From the NCBI GenBank assembly GCA_023231075.1, contig JALNWC010000023.1, positions 1-16,437 on the forward strand: DNA of 16,437 nucleotides. Reading direction: 5' to 3'. Of the stretch, positions 6,811 through 13,058 are shown in pieces. How positions within the stretch are numbered: position 1 is the first letter of the stretch; every line of letters begins with the position of its first letter. The stretch comes from Rhodoferax sp. Lineage in GTDB: Bacteria > Pseudomonadota > Gammaproteobacteria > Burkholderiales > Burkholderiaceae_C. A model generated the notes under the pieces. The model saw nothing but the letters and a program-made list of their open reading frames with translations, made no database searches and was not told where the DNA came from. The translations under genes were made by a program, and so were the position numbers.

Positions 6811-7728
6811 TTATTCTATGTTTTGCACCTGCTCACGCATCTGCTCGATCAGCACCTTCATGTCGACCGAAATGTGCGTGAGTTCCAGCGCCGCCGATTT
6901 CGAGCCCAGCGTGTTGGCCTCTCGGTGCAGCTCCTGAATCAGGAAGTCGAGCCGTTTGCCGACTTCACCGCCCTTGGCCAGCAGCCGGTCAAGTTCGTCC
7001 AGGTGCGAGTTCAGTCGGGTCAATTCTTCGGCCACATCGATGCGAATGGCAAATGCGGTCGCCTCCGCGAGCGCCCGGTCCTGCGCCGCTTCGGGCAGGG
7101 CACCGCCCTCGACCAGGCCCATGGCCTCGCGCCAGCGATCCAGAAAACGCTGGCGCTGTTGCGCCACCAGTTGCGGCACCAGCGGCCCGGCCTGCGCTGC
7201 CAGGCTGCGCAGTTGCGCCATGCGGTCTTGCAGCATCAGCACCAGCCGGGCGCCTTCGCGCTCGCGGGCGGCCAACAGTGACGCCAGCACCTGCTCGGCC
7301 AGCGCCAGCAGTTCGGCCTGCCAATCGTGTTCGGCCCCGGTGCTGCCCGCGGTCAGGCGAATCACATCGGCCACACTCAAGGGAGTCGCCAGCGGCAGCC
7401 AGGTCCTGACGTTGTCCTGGATGGTGTTGAGGCGTTGCAGCAGCCGCGTAGAAGGCTCGGCCACCAGGTTGGCGGCATGGCTCTCCAGTGCGGCACGCAA
7501 CTCGACCTTGCCGCGCTTGAGGCGGCGCACCAGCAACTCGCGCAAGGCGGGCTCGAAGCTGCGCAATTCTTCCGGTAACTTGAAGGTCAGATCAAGGTAA
7601 CGGCTGTTGACCGAGCGGATTTCAAGACCCAGCCGGGCGGCTGGCGATGCCGCGCTGTCGCCCGCAGGGGAAGCGGCAGCAACGCTGTGCTGGGCACTGG
7701 CATAACCGGTCATGCTGTAAACTGACAT
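6811..7728 (-). CDS. yicC: YicC family protein (probable endoribonuclease)
   Basis: A 305-residue protein with the family's invariant ends. It starts MSVYSMTGYA and continues to EIRSVNSRYLD. The C-terminal part contains DVAEELTRLNSHLDEL, then GKRLDFLIQELHREANTL and a final helix ending EQVQNIE. E. coli YicC is 287 residues; the extra length here comes from an Ala/Ser-rich insertion just after the start. YicC in E. coli has been described as an endoribonuclease acting on small RNAs, so RNA turnover is the likely role. The ATG at 7726-7728 matches the family's conserved start; longer in-frame readings upstream do not. A weak AGAAGA lies upstream. It heads the yicC-gmk-rpoZ block and is divergent from the kinase gene. 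Confidence 0.93.
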   Translation of the reverse strand: MSVYSMTGYASAQHSVAAASPAGDSAASPAARLGLEIRSVNSRYLDLTFKLPEELRSFEPALRELLVRRLKRGKVELRAALESHAANLVAEPSTRLLQRLNTIQDNVRTWLPLATPLSVADVIRLTAGSTGAEHDWQAELLALAEQVLASLLAAREREGARLVLMLQDRMAQLRSLAAQAGPLVPQLVAQQRQRFLDRWREAMGLVEGGALPEAAQDRALAEATAFAIRIDVAEELTRLNSHLDELDRLLAKGGEVGKRLDFLIQELHREANTLGSKSAALELTHISVDMKVLIEQMREQVQNIE

Positions 7729-7741
7729 ATCAATCTTCTGT

Positions 7742-7769
7742 GGTGTTAAGTGGTCGCAAGAATAACACC
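7742..7769. promoter_or_regulatory. putative operator dyad between yicC and the kinase gene
   Basis: GGTGTTA (7742-7748) and TAACACC (7763-7769) are perfect 7-bp inverted arms whose centres are 21 bp apart, two turns of the helix. This is a common geometry for a dimeric regulator. The dyad is in the 79-bp spacer between the divergent starts at 7728 and 7808, so one regulator could act on both operons. No matching regulator gene is in the window. Promoter boxes in this spacer are not clear: a CTGACA-18-TTAAGT pair toward the kinase is poor. Confidence 0.35.
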
Positions 7770-7807
7770 CGGTTCCAGCAAAAACCGAGCCCTGTTTCTT
7801 TCGAGCC

Positions 7808-8812
7808 ATGTCCAAATCCAAACCGTCCCCGCTACCGCCCGGCACCCAGATTGGTGGCTATCGGGTGATTCGCCGGGTCGCCGCGGGCGGTTTTGGCGTG
7901 GTTTATCTCGCCACCGGCACCGATGAGCAGCAGGTGGCCATCAAGGAATACCTGCCGTCTTCGCTGGTCAGCCGCGAACCGGGTCTGCTGGCGCCGCAAG
8001 TGGCCCCCGACAAGCTGTCGCTGTACCGGCTGGGCCTGAAAAGCTTTTTCGAAGAGGGGCGCTCGCTGGCGCAAATTTCCCACCCTTCGGTGGTCAGCGT
8101 GCTGAATTTTTTCAGGGAAAACGAAACCGTCTACATGGTGACCGAGTTTCTGGAGGGCGCCAGCCTGCAGGACTTCATTGTGGTGGCGCGTGACCCGAAG
8201 AAGGACAAGGTTTTTCGCGAGTCCACGATCCGCTCGCTGTTTGATGAAATCCTGCGCGGCCTGCGCATTGTTCACCAGCACAAGATGCTGCACCTGGACA
8301 TCAAACCCGCCAACATTTTCATCACCGACGACAACCGGGCCGTGCTGATCGACTTTGGCGCGGCACGCGAGGTTCTGTCCAAGGAAGGCAACTTCGTGCG
8401 CCCCATGTACACCCCCGGCTTTGCCGCGCCGGAAATGTACCGGCGCGACACCACCATGGGCCCCTGGACCGACATTTACGCCATTGGGGCCTGCATGTTT
8501 GCCTGCCTGCACGGCTTCCCGCCCAATGAGGCCCCGCAACGTGTGCCCGAAGACAAGACCGTGCAGACCATCAAGCGTTTTCGGGGCGTCTACTCCGACG
8601 ACCTGGTGGAAATCGTGCAGTGGTGCATGGCGCTCGATCCACTGGAACGGCCGCAGTCCGTGTTTGCCCTGCAGAAGGAATTGAACCGCGCCGGCGCCCG
8701 CCGCTATACCCAGCTCAGCGTGGGCGACAAGGTCAAGCTCCAACTCGGCAACATGTTTGAGAGCACCAGGAAAAACGTTCTCAAATCGACAGAAACAGGC
8801 AAAAAAATCTGA
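7808..8812 (+). CDS. Hanks-type serine/threonine protein kinase
   Basis: A 334-residue soluble kinase, with no membrane segment and no sensor domain. The kinase domain starts at about residue 18. The glycine loop is AAGGFGVVY (25-33), with Ala at the first Gly position; the ATP-anchoring lysine is K46 in VAIKEYLP. The catalytic loop is HLDIKPAN (162-169), with D164, K166 and N169 present but Leu instead of the Arg of HRD, so it is a non-RD kinase. DFG is at 183-185 (preceded by LI), AAPEMY at 207-211 and WTDIYAIG at 220-227. All chemistry residues are present, so it should be active. After the domain, a short basic tail (about 298-334) may contact a partner. The stop codon overlaps the next gene's start in TGATG, so kinase and phosphatase are translationally coupled. 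Substrates are unknown; operon neighbours in RNA and nucleotide metabolism are possible targets by inference only. Confidence 0.94.
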   Translation: MSKSKPSPLPPGTQIGGYRVIRRVAAGGFGVVYLATGTDEQQVAIKEYLPSSLVSREPGLLAPQVAPDKLSLYRLGLKSFFEEGRSLAQISHPSVVSVLNFFRENETVYMVTEFLEGASLQDFIVVARDPKKDKVFRESTIRSLFDEILRGLRIVHQHKMLHLDIKPANIFITDDNRAVLIDFGAAREVLSKEGNFVRPMYTPGFAAPEMYRRDTTMGPWTDIYAIGACMFACLHGFPPNEAPQRVPEDKTVQTIKRFRGVYSDDLVEIVQWCMALDPLERPQSVFALQKELNRAGARRYTQLSVGDKVKLQLGNMFESTRKNVLKSTETGKKI

Positions 8813-9585
8813 TGCGTTTTTCAGTTTTCCAGGTCAGCCGCCAAGGTGGGCGAAAGAAAAACGAGGACCGCATGGGCTACAGCTACACCAGCGACAGCGC
8901 GCTGCTGATGCTGGCCGACGGCATGGGCGGGCACCCCGATGGCGAAGTGGCCGCAACTTTGGCCATGGAAACGGTGGCTCGCCTGTTTCAAACCATGGCG
9001 CAACCCCAGCTGGACAACGCGGCTGATTTTCTGGCCCAAGCCCTGATGGCCGCGCACGATGCGCTCCGGCAGCACGCCGCCGACCGCGCCATGCCCGATA
9101 CACCACGCACCACGCTGGTGATGGCGGTGATCCAGTCGGACCAGGTGCGCTGGACCCATTGCGGTGACTCCAGGCTTTACATCGTGCGTGCGCACCAGCT
9201 GCTGGCCCGCACCCAGGACCATTCGCTGATCGAGCACGGCCGCCGCCATCCTCACGACCAGGCCAGGACCGAAACGACTGAGCCCAATCGCCATGTGCTG
9301 TTTACCTGCCTGGGCTCCCCCACCCGGCCGCTGTTCAGCGTCAGCGACCCGCTGGTCTTGCAGCAAGGCGACACCCTCATGCTGTGCTCGGATGGCTTGT
9401 GGGCGAGTCTGCCAGAACAGGACATCGTCGCCGAACTGAGTCAACAAACCGTGGAAAACGCGGTGCCCGCCCTGGTTGACAAGGCGCTGCAACAGGCAGG
9501 CCAGCGCAGCGACAACGTGACCTGTCTCGCGCTCACCTGGCTGACGCCCGACCTCTCCATCAACACCCCACCAGGCAGCCACTGA
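8812..9585 (+). CDS. PP2C-type serine/threonine protein phosphatase
   Basis: A 257-residue soluble PPM/PP2C phosphatase. The metal-binding and catalytic motifs appear in the usual order: NEDRMG (E18-D19), LADGMGGH (D36-G37), THCGDSRLY (D119), CSDGLW (D194) and RSDNVT (D234). The acidic residues that hold the two Mn2+/Mg2+ ions are thus all present. No transmembrane or regulatory domain is attached, as in the small PstP/Stp1-like enzymes that reverse Hanks-type kinases. The start ATG overlaps the kinase stop by one base (TGATG), and the stop codon is 1 bp before rph. The pair probably sets a reversible phosphorylation state of shared substrates. Confidence 0.95.
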   Translation: MRFSVFQVSRQGGRKKNEDRMGYSYTSDSALLMLADGMGGHPDGEVAATLAMETVARLFQTMAQPQLDNAADFLAQALMAAHDALRQHAADRAMPDTPRTTLVMAVIQSDQVRWTHCGDSRLYIVRAHQLLARTQDHSLIEHGRRHPHDQARTETTEPNRHVLFTCLGSPTRPLFSVSDPLVLQQGDTLMLCSDGLWASLPEQDIVAELSQQTVENAVPALVDKALQQAGQRSDNVTCLALTWLTPDLSINTPPGSH

Positions 9586-9586
9586 C

Positions 9587-10327
9587 ATGACTGAATTTGC
9601 CCGAACCGGCGCGCGCGCCGCCAATGCCCTGCGCCCGGTCACCCTGACCCGCCACTACACCCGGCACGCCGAAGGCTCGGTGCTGGTGGAATTTGGCCAC
9701 ACCAAGGTGCTGTGCAATGCCTCGGTGCTCGACAAGGTGCCGCCACACCAAAAAGGCAGCGGCCAGGGCTGGGTCACCGCCGAATACGGCATGCTGCCGC
9801 GCGCCACCCACAGCCGCAGCGACCGCGAGGCCGCACGCGGCAAGCAGAGCGGGCGCACCCAGGAAATCCAGCGCCTGATCGGCCGCGCCCTGCGTTCGGT
9901 GTTTGACCTGACGCGGCTGGGGGAGCGCACCCTGCACCTCGATTGCGACGTGATTCAGGCCGATGGCGGCACCCGCACGGCGGCCATCACCGGCGCCTTT
10001 GTGGCCGCGCAGGACGCGGTCAACGGCTTGCTGGTCCAGGGCCAGCTCAGCCAATCCCCGATTCGCGAGGCCGTGGCCGCCATCTCGGTCGGCATCGTGC
10101 AGGGCACGCCGCTGCTCGACCTGGAGTACACCGAAGACTCGGCCTGCGACACCGACATGAACGTGGTCATGACCGCCAGCGGCCACTATGTCGAGGTGCA
10201 AGGCACGGCCGAAGGCGCCGCCTTCAACCGCCTCGAAATGGATGCGCTGCTGGCACTGGCCGAGCAGGGCATTCGCGAACTGGTTCAGTTGCAGCAGGCC
10301 GCGCTGGCCAGGGCTGCGCGCTCATGA
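9587..10327 (+). CDS. rph: ribonuclease PH
   Basis: A 246-residue phosphorolytic 3'-5' exoribonuclease that trims tRNA precursors and structured RNA ends, working as a ring-shaped hexamer. Hallmarks are HTKVLCNASV (38-47), the basic GRTQEIQRLIGRALR stretch (89-103), the phosphate-binding DGGTRTAAITGA (126-137), and YTEDSACDTDMN (181-192) with the catalytic acidic residues. It is full length, unlike the truncated rph of E. coli K-12. Its start is 1 bp after the phosphatase stop, and its stop overlaps the rdgB start in ATGA, so it is part of a tightly packed operon. Confidence 0.97.
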   Translation: MTEFARTGARAANALRPVTLTRHYTRHAEGSVLVEFGHTKVLCNASVLDKVPPHQKGSGQGWVTAEYGMLPRATHSRSDREAARGKQSGRTQEIQRLIGRALRSVFDLTRLGERTLHLDCDVIQADGGTRTAAITGAFVAAQDAVNGLLVQGQLSQSPIREAVAAISVGIVQGTPLLDLEYTEDSACDTDMNVVMTASGHYVEVQGTAEGAAFNRLEMDALLALAEQGIRELVQLQQAALARAARS

Positions 10328-10923
10328 AAATTGTTCTGGCCTCCAACAACGCCGGCAAACTGGCCGAGCTGCACGCCATGTTTGCGCCGCTCGGTTTTGA
10401 GCTGGTGCCGCAAGGCCAGCTCGGCCTTCCCGAGGCCGAGGAGCCGTTTCACACCTTCATTGAAAACGCGCTGGCCAAGGCGCGCCACGCCGCCCGGCTC
10501 AGCGGCCTGCCCGCGGTAGCCGACGATGCCGGTCTGTGCGTGGACGCTTTTGGCGGTCTGCCGGGCGTGCAGACCGCTTTTTATGCCACCCAATTCGGCT
10601 ACCCCAAGAGCGACGACAACAACGTGCGCGCCCTGCTGGAGCAGATGCAGGGCATGACCAACCGGCGTGCGGCGATGGTCAGCACGCTGGTGGCGCTGCG
10701 CTCGGCCGACGACCCGGAACCGCTGGTGGCGGTGGGCCGGGTGGTGGGCGAGATTGCCCGGGGGCCGATGGGGTCCAAGGGTTTTGGCTTTGACCCGGTG
10801 ATGTTCATCCCCGAGTTCGGCAAGACCTTTGCCCAGCTGCCGTTGGAAGTGAAGAACGCCAACAGCCACCGGGGTCGGGCCGCGGCCGCGATGGTGGCTT
10901 TGATGCGCGAGCGCTGGCTGTGA
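10324..10923 (+). CDS. rdgB: XTP/dITP diphosphatase (non-canonical purine NTP pyrophosphatase)
   Basis: A 199-residue HAM1/RdgB-family enzyme that removes dITP, XTP and similar damaged purine nucleotides before they enter DNA or RNA. The motifs are ASNNAGKLAEL (6-16), ADDAGLCVDAFGG (66-78) with catalytic D68, KGFGFDPVM (152-160) and SHRGRA (181-186). The ATG overlaps the rph stop (ATGA, 4 bp), showing translational coupling. It is the last gene of the tight kinase-phosphatase-rph-rdgB run; the next gene is 322 bp away across a repeat region. Confidence 0.96.
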   Translation: MKIVLASNNAGKLAELHAMFAPLGFELVPQGQLGLPEAEEPFHTFIENALAKARHAARLSGLPAVADDAGLCVDAFGGLPGVQTAFYATQFGYPKSDDNNVRALLEQMQGMTNRRAAMVSTLVALRSADDPEPLVAVGRVVGEIARGPMGSKGFGFDPVMFIPEFGKTFAQLPLEVKNANSHRGRAAAAMVALMRERWL

Positions 10924-10958
10924 GAAGACAGATACCGGAAACCATCGTACCCAAACCC

Positions 10959-11034
10959 GCGAGGCAGGCCCTTTGGGCGGCTTCCTCATACTGGGGTACC
11001 AGAAATCGTCAGCCCCCCAAAGGGCCTGCCTCGC
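10959..11034 (+). repeat. 76-nt long-stem hairpin element, unit 1 (rdgB-hemW spacer)
   Basis: The arms 10959-10977 and 11016-11034 are a perfect 19-bp inverted repeat. After one C/C mismatch the stem continues four more pairs (10979-10982 with 11011-11014). The enclosed segment contains a 25-nt sequence (10984-11008) with an apical hairpin CTGG-GGTA-CCAG at 10991-11002. That 25-nt sequence occurs again in inverted orientation in unit 2. No ORF in this 322-bp stretch looks like a real protein, and the hairpin has no T-run, so it is not a standard terminator. Confidence 0.8.
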
Positions 11035-11077
11035 TGGACGCTGGATCAGGAACATCGGTCGCCAATCGTTATTTGGG

Positions 11078-11094
11078 CTTCTGGTACCCAGAAG
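11078..11094. repeat. small hairpin sharing the apical motif of units 1 and 2
   Basis: CTTCTGG-TAC-CCAGAAG is a perfect 7-bp hairpin. It shares TTCTGGTACCC with the loop of the two flanking 76-nt units and lies between them. It may be a decayed or minimal third copy. Confidence 0.5.
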
Positions 11095-11120
11095 GCTTTT
11101 GCACGCGCTCCGCCCTGTCG

Positions 11121-11196
11121 GCGCAGCAGCCCGATGGGGTGATCGCCGATTTCTGGTACCCCAGTATGAGGCGGTCGCCCCATCGGGCCGCTGCGC
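11121..11196 (-). repeat. 76-nt long-stem hairpin element, unit 2 (inverted relative to unit 1)
   Basis: Arms 11121-11147 and 11170-11196 are inverted over 27 nt with three mismatches; two of them become G-T pairs in the plus-strand fold. Read on the minus strand, the unit has the same total length as unit 1 (76), the same loop offset (25) and an identical 25-nt loop (11171 down to 11147). Its stem sequence differs but is still self-complementary. It ends 49 bp before hemW. Confidence 0.8.
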
Positions 11197-11245
11197 GGCA
11201 CGCACACACCAAACGCATTGAACCCTGCTATCTCGCAGCCACGCC

Positions 11246-12508
11246 ATGATCCCGATCCAGCCAGAAACCTCTTTGACGGATGCGCCTGTCACGACACGCG
11301 ACATCCAGCACTACATGCGCCCCGGCACGCTGCAATTGCAGACGCTGCCGCCCCTGTCGCTCTATGTGCACCTGCCCTGGTGCCTCAAAAAATGCCCTTA
11401 TTGCGACTTCAACTCGCATGAAATGCGCGCCGCCGAGCTGCCCGAGCAACGCTACATCGACGCACTGATGGCCGACCTGGAGGCCGCGCTGCCGCTGATC
11501 TGGGGCCGCAGCGTGCAAACCGTGTTCATGGGCGGCGGCACGCCCAGCCTGTTCTCGCCGCAAGCCATCGACCAGCTGCTGGCCGGCCTCCGAGCCCGCT
11601 TGCGGCTGGCGCCCAACGCCGAGATCACGCTGGAAGCCAACCCCGGCACCTTCGAGAAAGACCGCTTCAGGGCCTACCGCAGCGCCGGCGTCACGCGCCT
11701 GTCGGTCGGCGTGCAAAGCTTCAACGACGACTTTTTGCGCACGCTGGGCCGGGTGCACGACCGCGCCCAGGCCATCGCGGCCGTGGAAGAAGCAGCGCAG
11801 GCTTTTGACACCTTCAACCTCGATCTGATGTACGCCCTGCCCGGCCAGACGCTTGCGCAGTTGCGCAGCGATGTGGCGACTGCCCTGGCGCTGGCGCCCC
11901 GGCACTTGTCCATTTACCACCTCACCATCGAGCCCAACACCTACTTTGCCAAGTTCCCGCCCGCCGCCGTGGAGGACGATCTGGCCGCCGACATGCTCGA
12001 CCTGATCACCGACCTGACCGGCGCGGCCGGCTTGCAGCGCTATGAGGTCTCGGCCTACGCCCTGCCCGGCCACGCCAGCGTGCACAACCTGAACTACTGG
12101 CAGTTTGGCGACTACCTGGGCATCGGGGCCGGGGCCCACAGCAAGCTCAGTTTTGCCCACCGGGTGGTGCGCCAGGTGCGCGCCCGCACCCCCGAGCTTT
12201 ACATGAGCCAGGCGCTGGCCGGGCAGTGCGTGGTGCAAGACGTCGAGGTCAAGCGCGCCGAACTGCCGTTTGAGTTCATGCTCAACGCGCTGCGGCTGGC
12301 CGGCGGCTTCGAGCTGCCCCTGTTTGCCGAGCGCACCGGCATGCCGCTGTCGGCCCTGCAAGCCGGTTTGCAACAAGCCCAGGCGCAGGGCTTGCTGATT
12401 GTGAATGGCACGCACGTCCGGCCCAGTGTGCGCGGTTTTGACTTTTTGAACGATTTGCAGGCGCTGTTTTTGCCGGTGCTTGGCGCAGTGCCTGCGCGGC
12501 GTCCGTAG
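11246..12508 (+). CDS. hemW: radical SAM heme chaperone HemW (HemN-like)
   Basis: A 420-residue radical SAM protein. The iron-sulfur motif is C46-LKK-C50-PY-C53 followed by DF, and the SAM-binding GGGTPS is at 96-101. Further family blocks are ITLEANPGTF, RLSVGVQSFND, FNLDLMYALPGQT and, later, NYWQFGDYLGIGAGAHSK. The C-terminal HemN-like domain is complete. HemW was long annotated as oxygen-independent coproporphyrinogen oxidase, but family studies show it binds heme and delivers it to respiratory enzymes. The short HemW-type N-terminus, without the longer HemN extension, supports HemW. The ATG at 11246 lacks a clear Shine-Dalgarno sequence; an in-frame ATG at 11315 is an alternative. It is separated from rdgB by hairpin repeats and converges with the DUF1850 gene 13 bp away. 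Confidence 0.93.
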   Translation: MIPIQPETSLTDAPVTTRDIQHYMRPGTLQLQTLPPLSLYVHLPWCLKKCPYCDFNSHEMRAAELPEQRYIDALMADLEAALPLIWGRSVQTVFMGGGTPSLFSPQAIDQLLAGLRARLRLAPNAEITLEANPGTFEKDRFRAYRSAGVTRLSVGVQSFNDDFLRTLGRVHDRAQAIAAVEEAAQAFDTFNLDLMYALPGQTLAQLRSDVATALALAPRHLSIYHLTIEPNTYFAKFPPAAVEDDLAADMLDLITDLTGAAGLQRYEVSAYALPGHASVHNLNYWQFGDYLGIGAGAHSKLSFAHRVVRQVRARTPELYMSQALAGQCVVQDVEVKRAELPFEFMLNALRLAGGFELPLFAERTGMPLSALQAGLQQAQAQGLLIVNGTHVRPSVRGFDFLNDLQALFLPVLGAVPARRP

Positions 12509-12521
12509 CCCGGCTTCCGGG

Positions 12522-12983
12522 TTAACGGGTGGGCTGGCGGCAAGCCTTGAGCAGCGTGACGCCGCCGTCTGAAGCCATCCAGTTGGCCATGGGCTGGCAG
12601 CGGCCCGGCACGCAGGTTTCGTAATCAGGGGTGAATTCCGAACGGGTCAGGCGCAACCCGGACGGAGTGGTGATCGCCGGGGTGTATTGGTACCAGCCGT
12701 GGCGCAGCACCGCGTCAAATGGCGGCTCCATGCCGGCAGCAGAGCCGCGCACGCGAGCCTGCACGGCGTGCAGCACCGGCTGCCCACTTGCGGCATCAAG
12801 CCGCACCGCGTAGTCTTCTTCCCAGCGCACTTTTTCAATGGAGTGGGTCCAGGCCAGCGTGAATTCGGTCACCGGCACAAACACCACCGGACTGCCTTGC
12901 AGCGCGGCAGCCAGGCTCAGGCAGATACCCAGACCGCTCAAATGCAAAACCCCAAGCCATCGCGGCGAGGGCGCCGCGCCCAC
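12522..12983 (-). CDS. DUF1850 domain protein, accessory to the TRAP transporter
   Basis: A 153-residue protein starting at GTG 12981-12983, preceded by GGGAAGGG at suitable spacing. A hydrophobic N-terminal segment (about 10-30) could be a signal or anchor, placing the rest in the periplasm. The DUF1850 signature is visible as FTLAWTHSIEKVRWEEDY (41-58), with H47, S48, E50, W54 and E55/E56. Two cysteines in YETCVPGRC could pair outside the cytoplasm. DUF1850 genes are repeatedly found next to fused TAXI-TRAP permease genes, as here, but the function is not established. It lies 75 bp after the permease gene, with a REP-like palindrome between. Confidence 0.85.
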   Translation of the reverse strand: MGAAPSPRWLGVLHLSGLGICLSLAAALQGSPVVFVPVTEFTLAWTHSIEKVRWEEDYAVRLDAASGQPVLHAVQARVRGSAAGMEPPFDAVLRHGWYQYTPAITTPSGLRLTRSEFTPDYETCVPGRCQPMANWMASDGGVTLLKACRQPTR

Positions 12984-13023
12984 AAACGACCCTTCCCAGG
13001 AGAGTCTGCCTGCCTGGTATCTT

Positions 13024-13048
13024 GTAGGAGGCCCGCCCTCGGGCCGAT
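13024..13048 (+). repeat. solitary REP-like palindrome
   Basis: GTAG (13024-13027) is followed by a GGCCCG-CCCT-CGGGCC hairpin (13030-13045) and GATGG. A GTAG head directly 5' of an imperfect GC-rich palindrome is the layout of REP sequences mobilised by RAYT (TnpA-REP) transposases in proteobacteria. It sits in the 75-bp permease-DUF1850 gap. Read on the minus-strand transcript, the hairpin has no T-run, so it is not a standard terminator but could slow exonucleases or polymerase. Confidence 0.45.
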
Positions 13049-13058
13049 GGCGGTCAAT

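Noticed and set aside
7832..8743. 303-codon minus-strand open frame opposite the kinase gene
   Set aside because: It is antisense to a kinase with all catalytic motifs, and its composition is typical of GC-rich shadow frames.
10959..11196. Integron attC sites or a CRISPR array as explanation for the hairpins
   Set aside because: There are only two full units in inverted orientation, no GTTRRRY core sites, no regular spacers and no integrase or cas genes nearby.
10285..11304. Long minus-strand open frame across rdgB and the rdgB-hemW gap
   Set aside because: It runs antisense to rdgB and through the hairpin repeats. Its recurring Trp-Tyr-Gly/Phe-Trp-Tyr-Pro words are translations of the repeated loop sequence, and no protein family is recognisable.
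12507..12523. Short hairpin (CCCGG-CTT-CCGGG) between convergent hemW and DUF1850 genes
   Set aside because: The stem is only five strong pairs with a 3-base loop and no T-run on either strand, so a terminator call is not supported.
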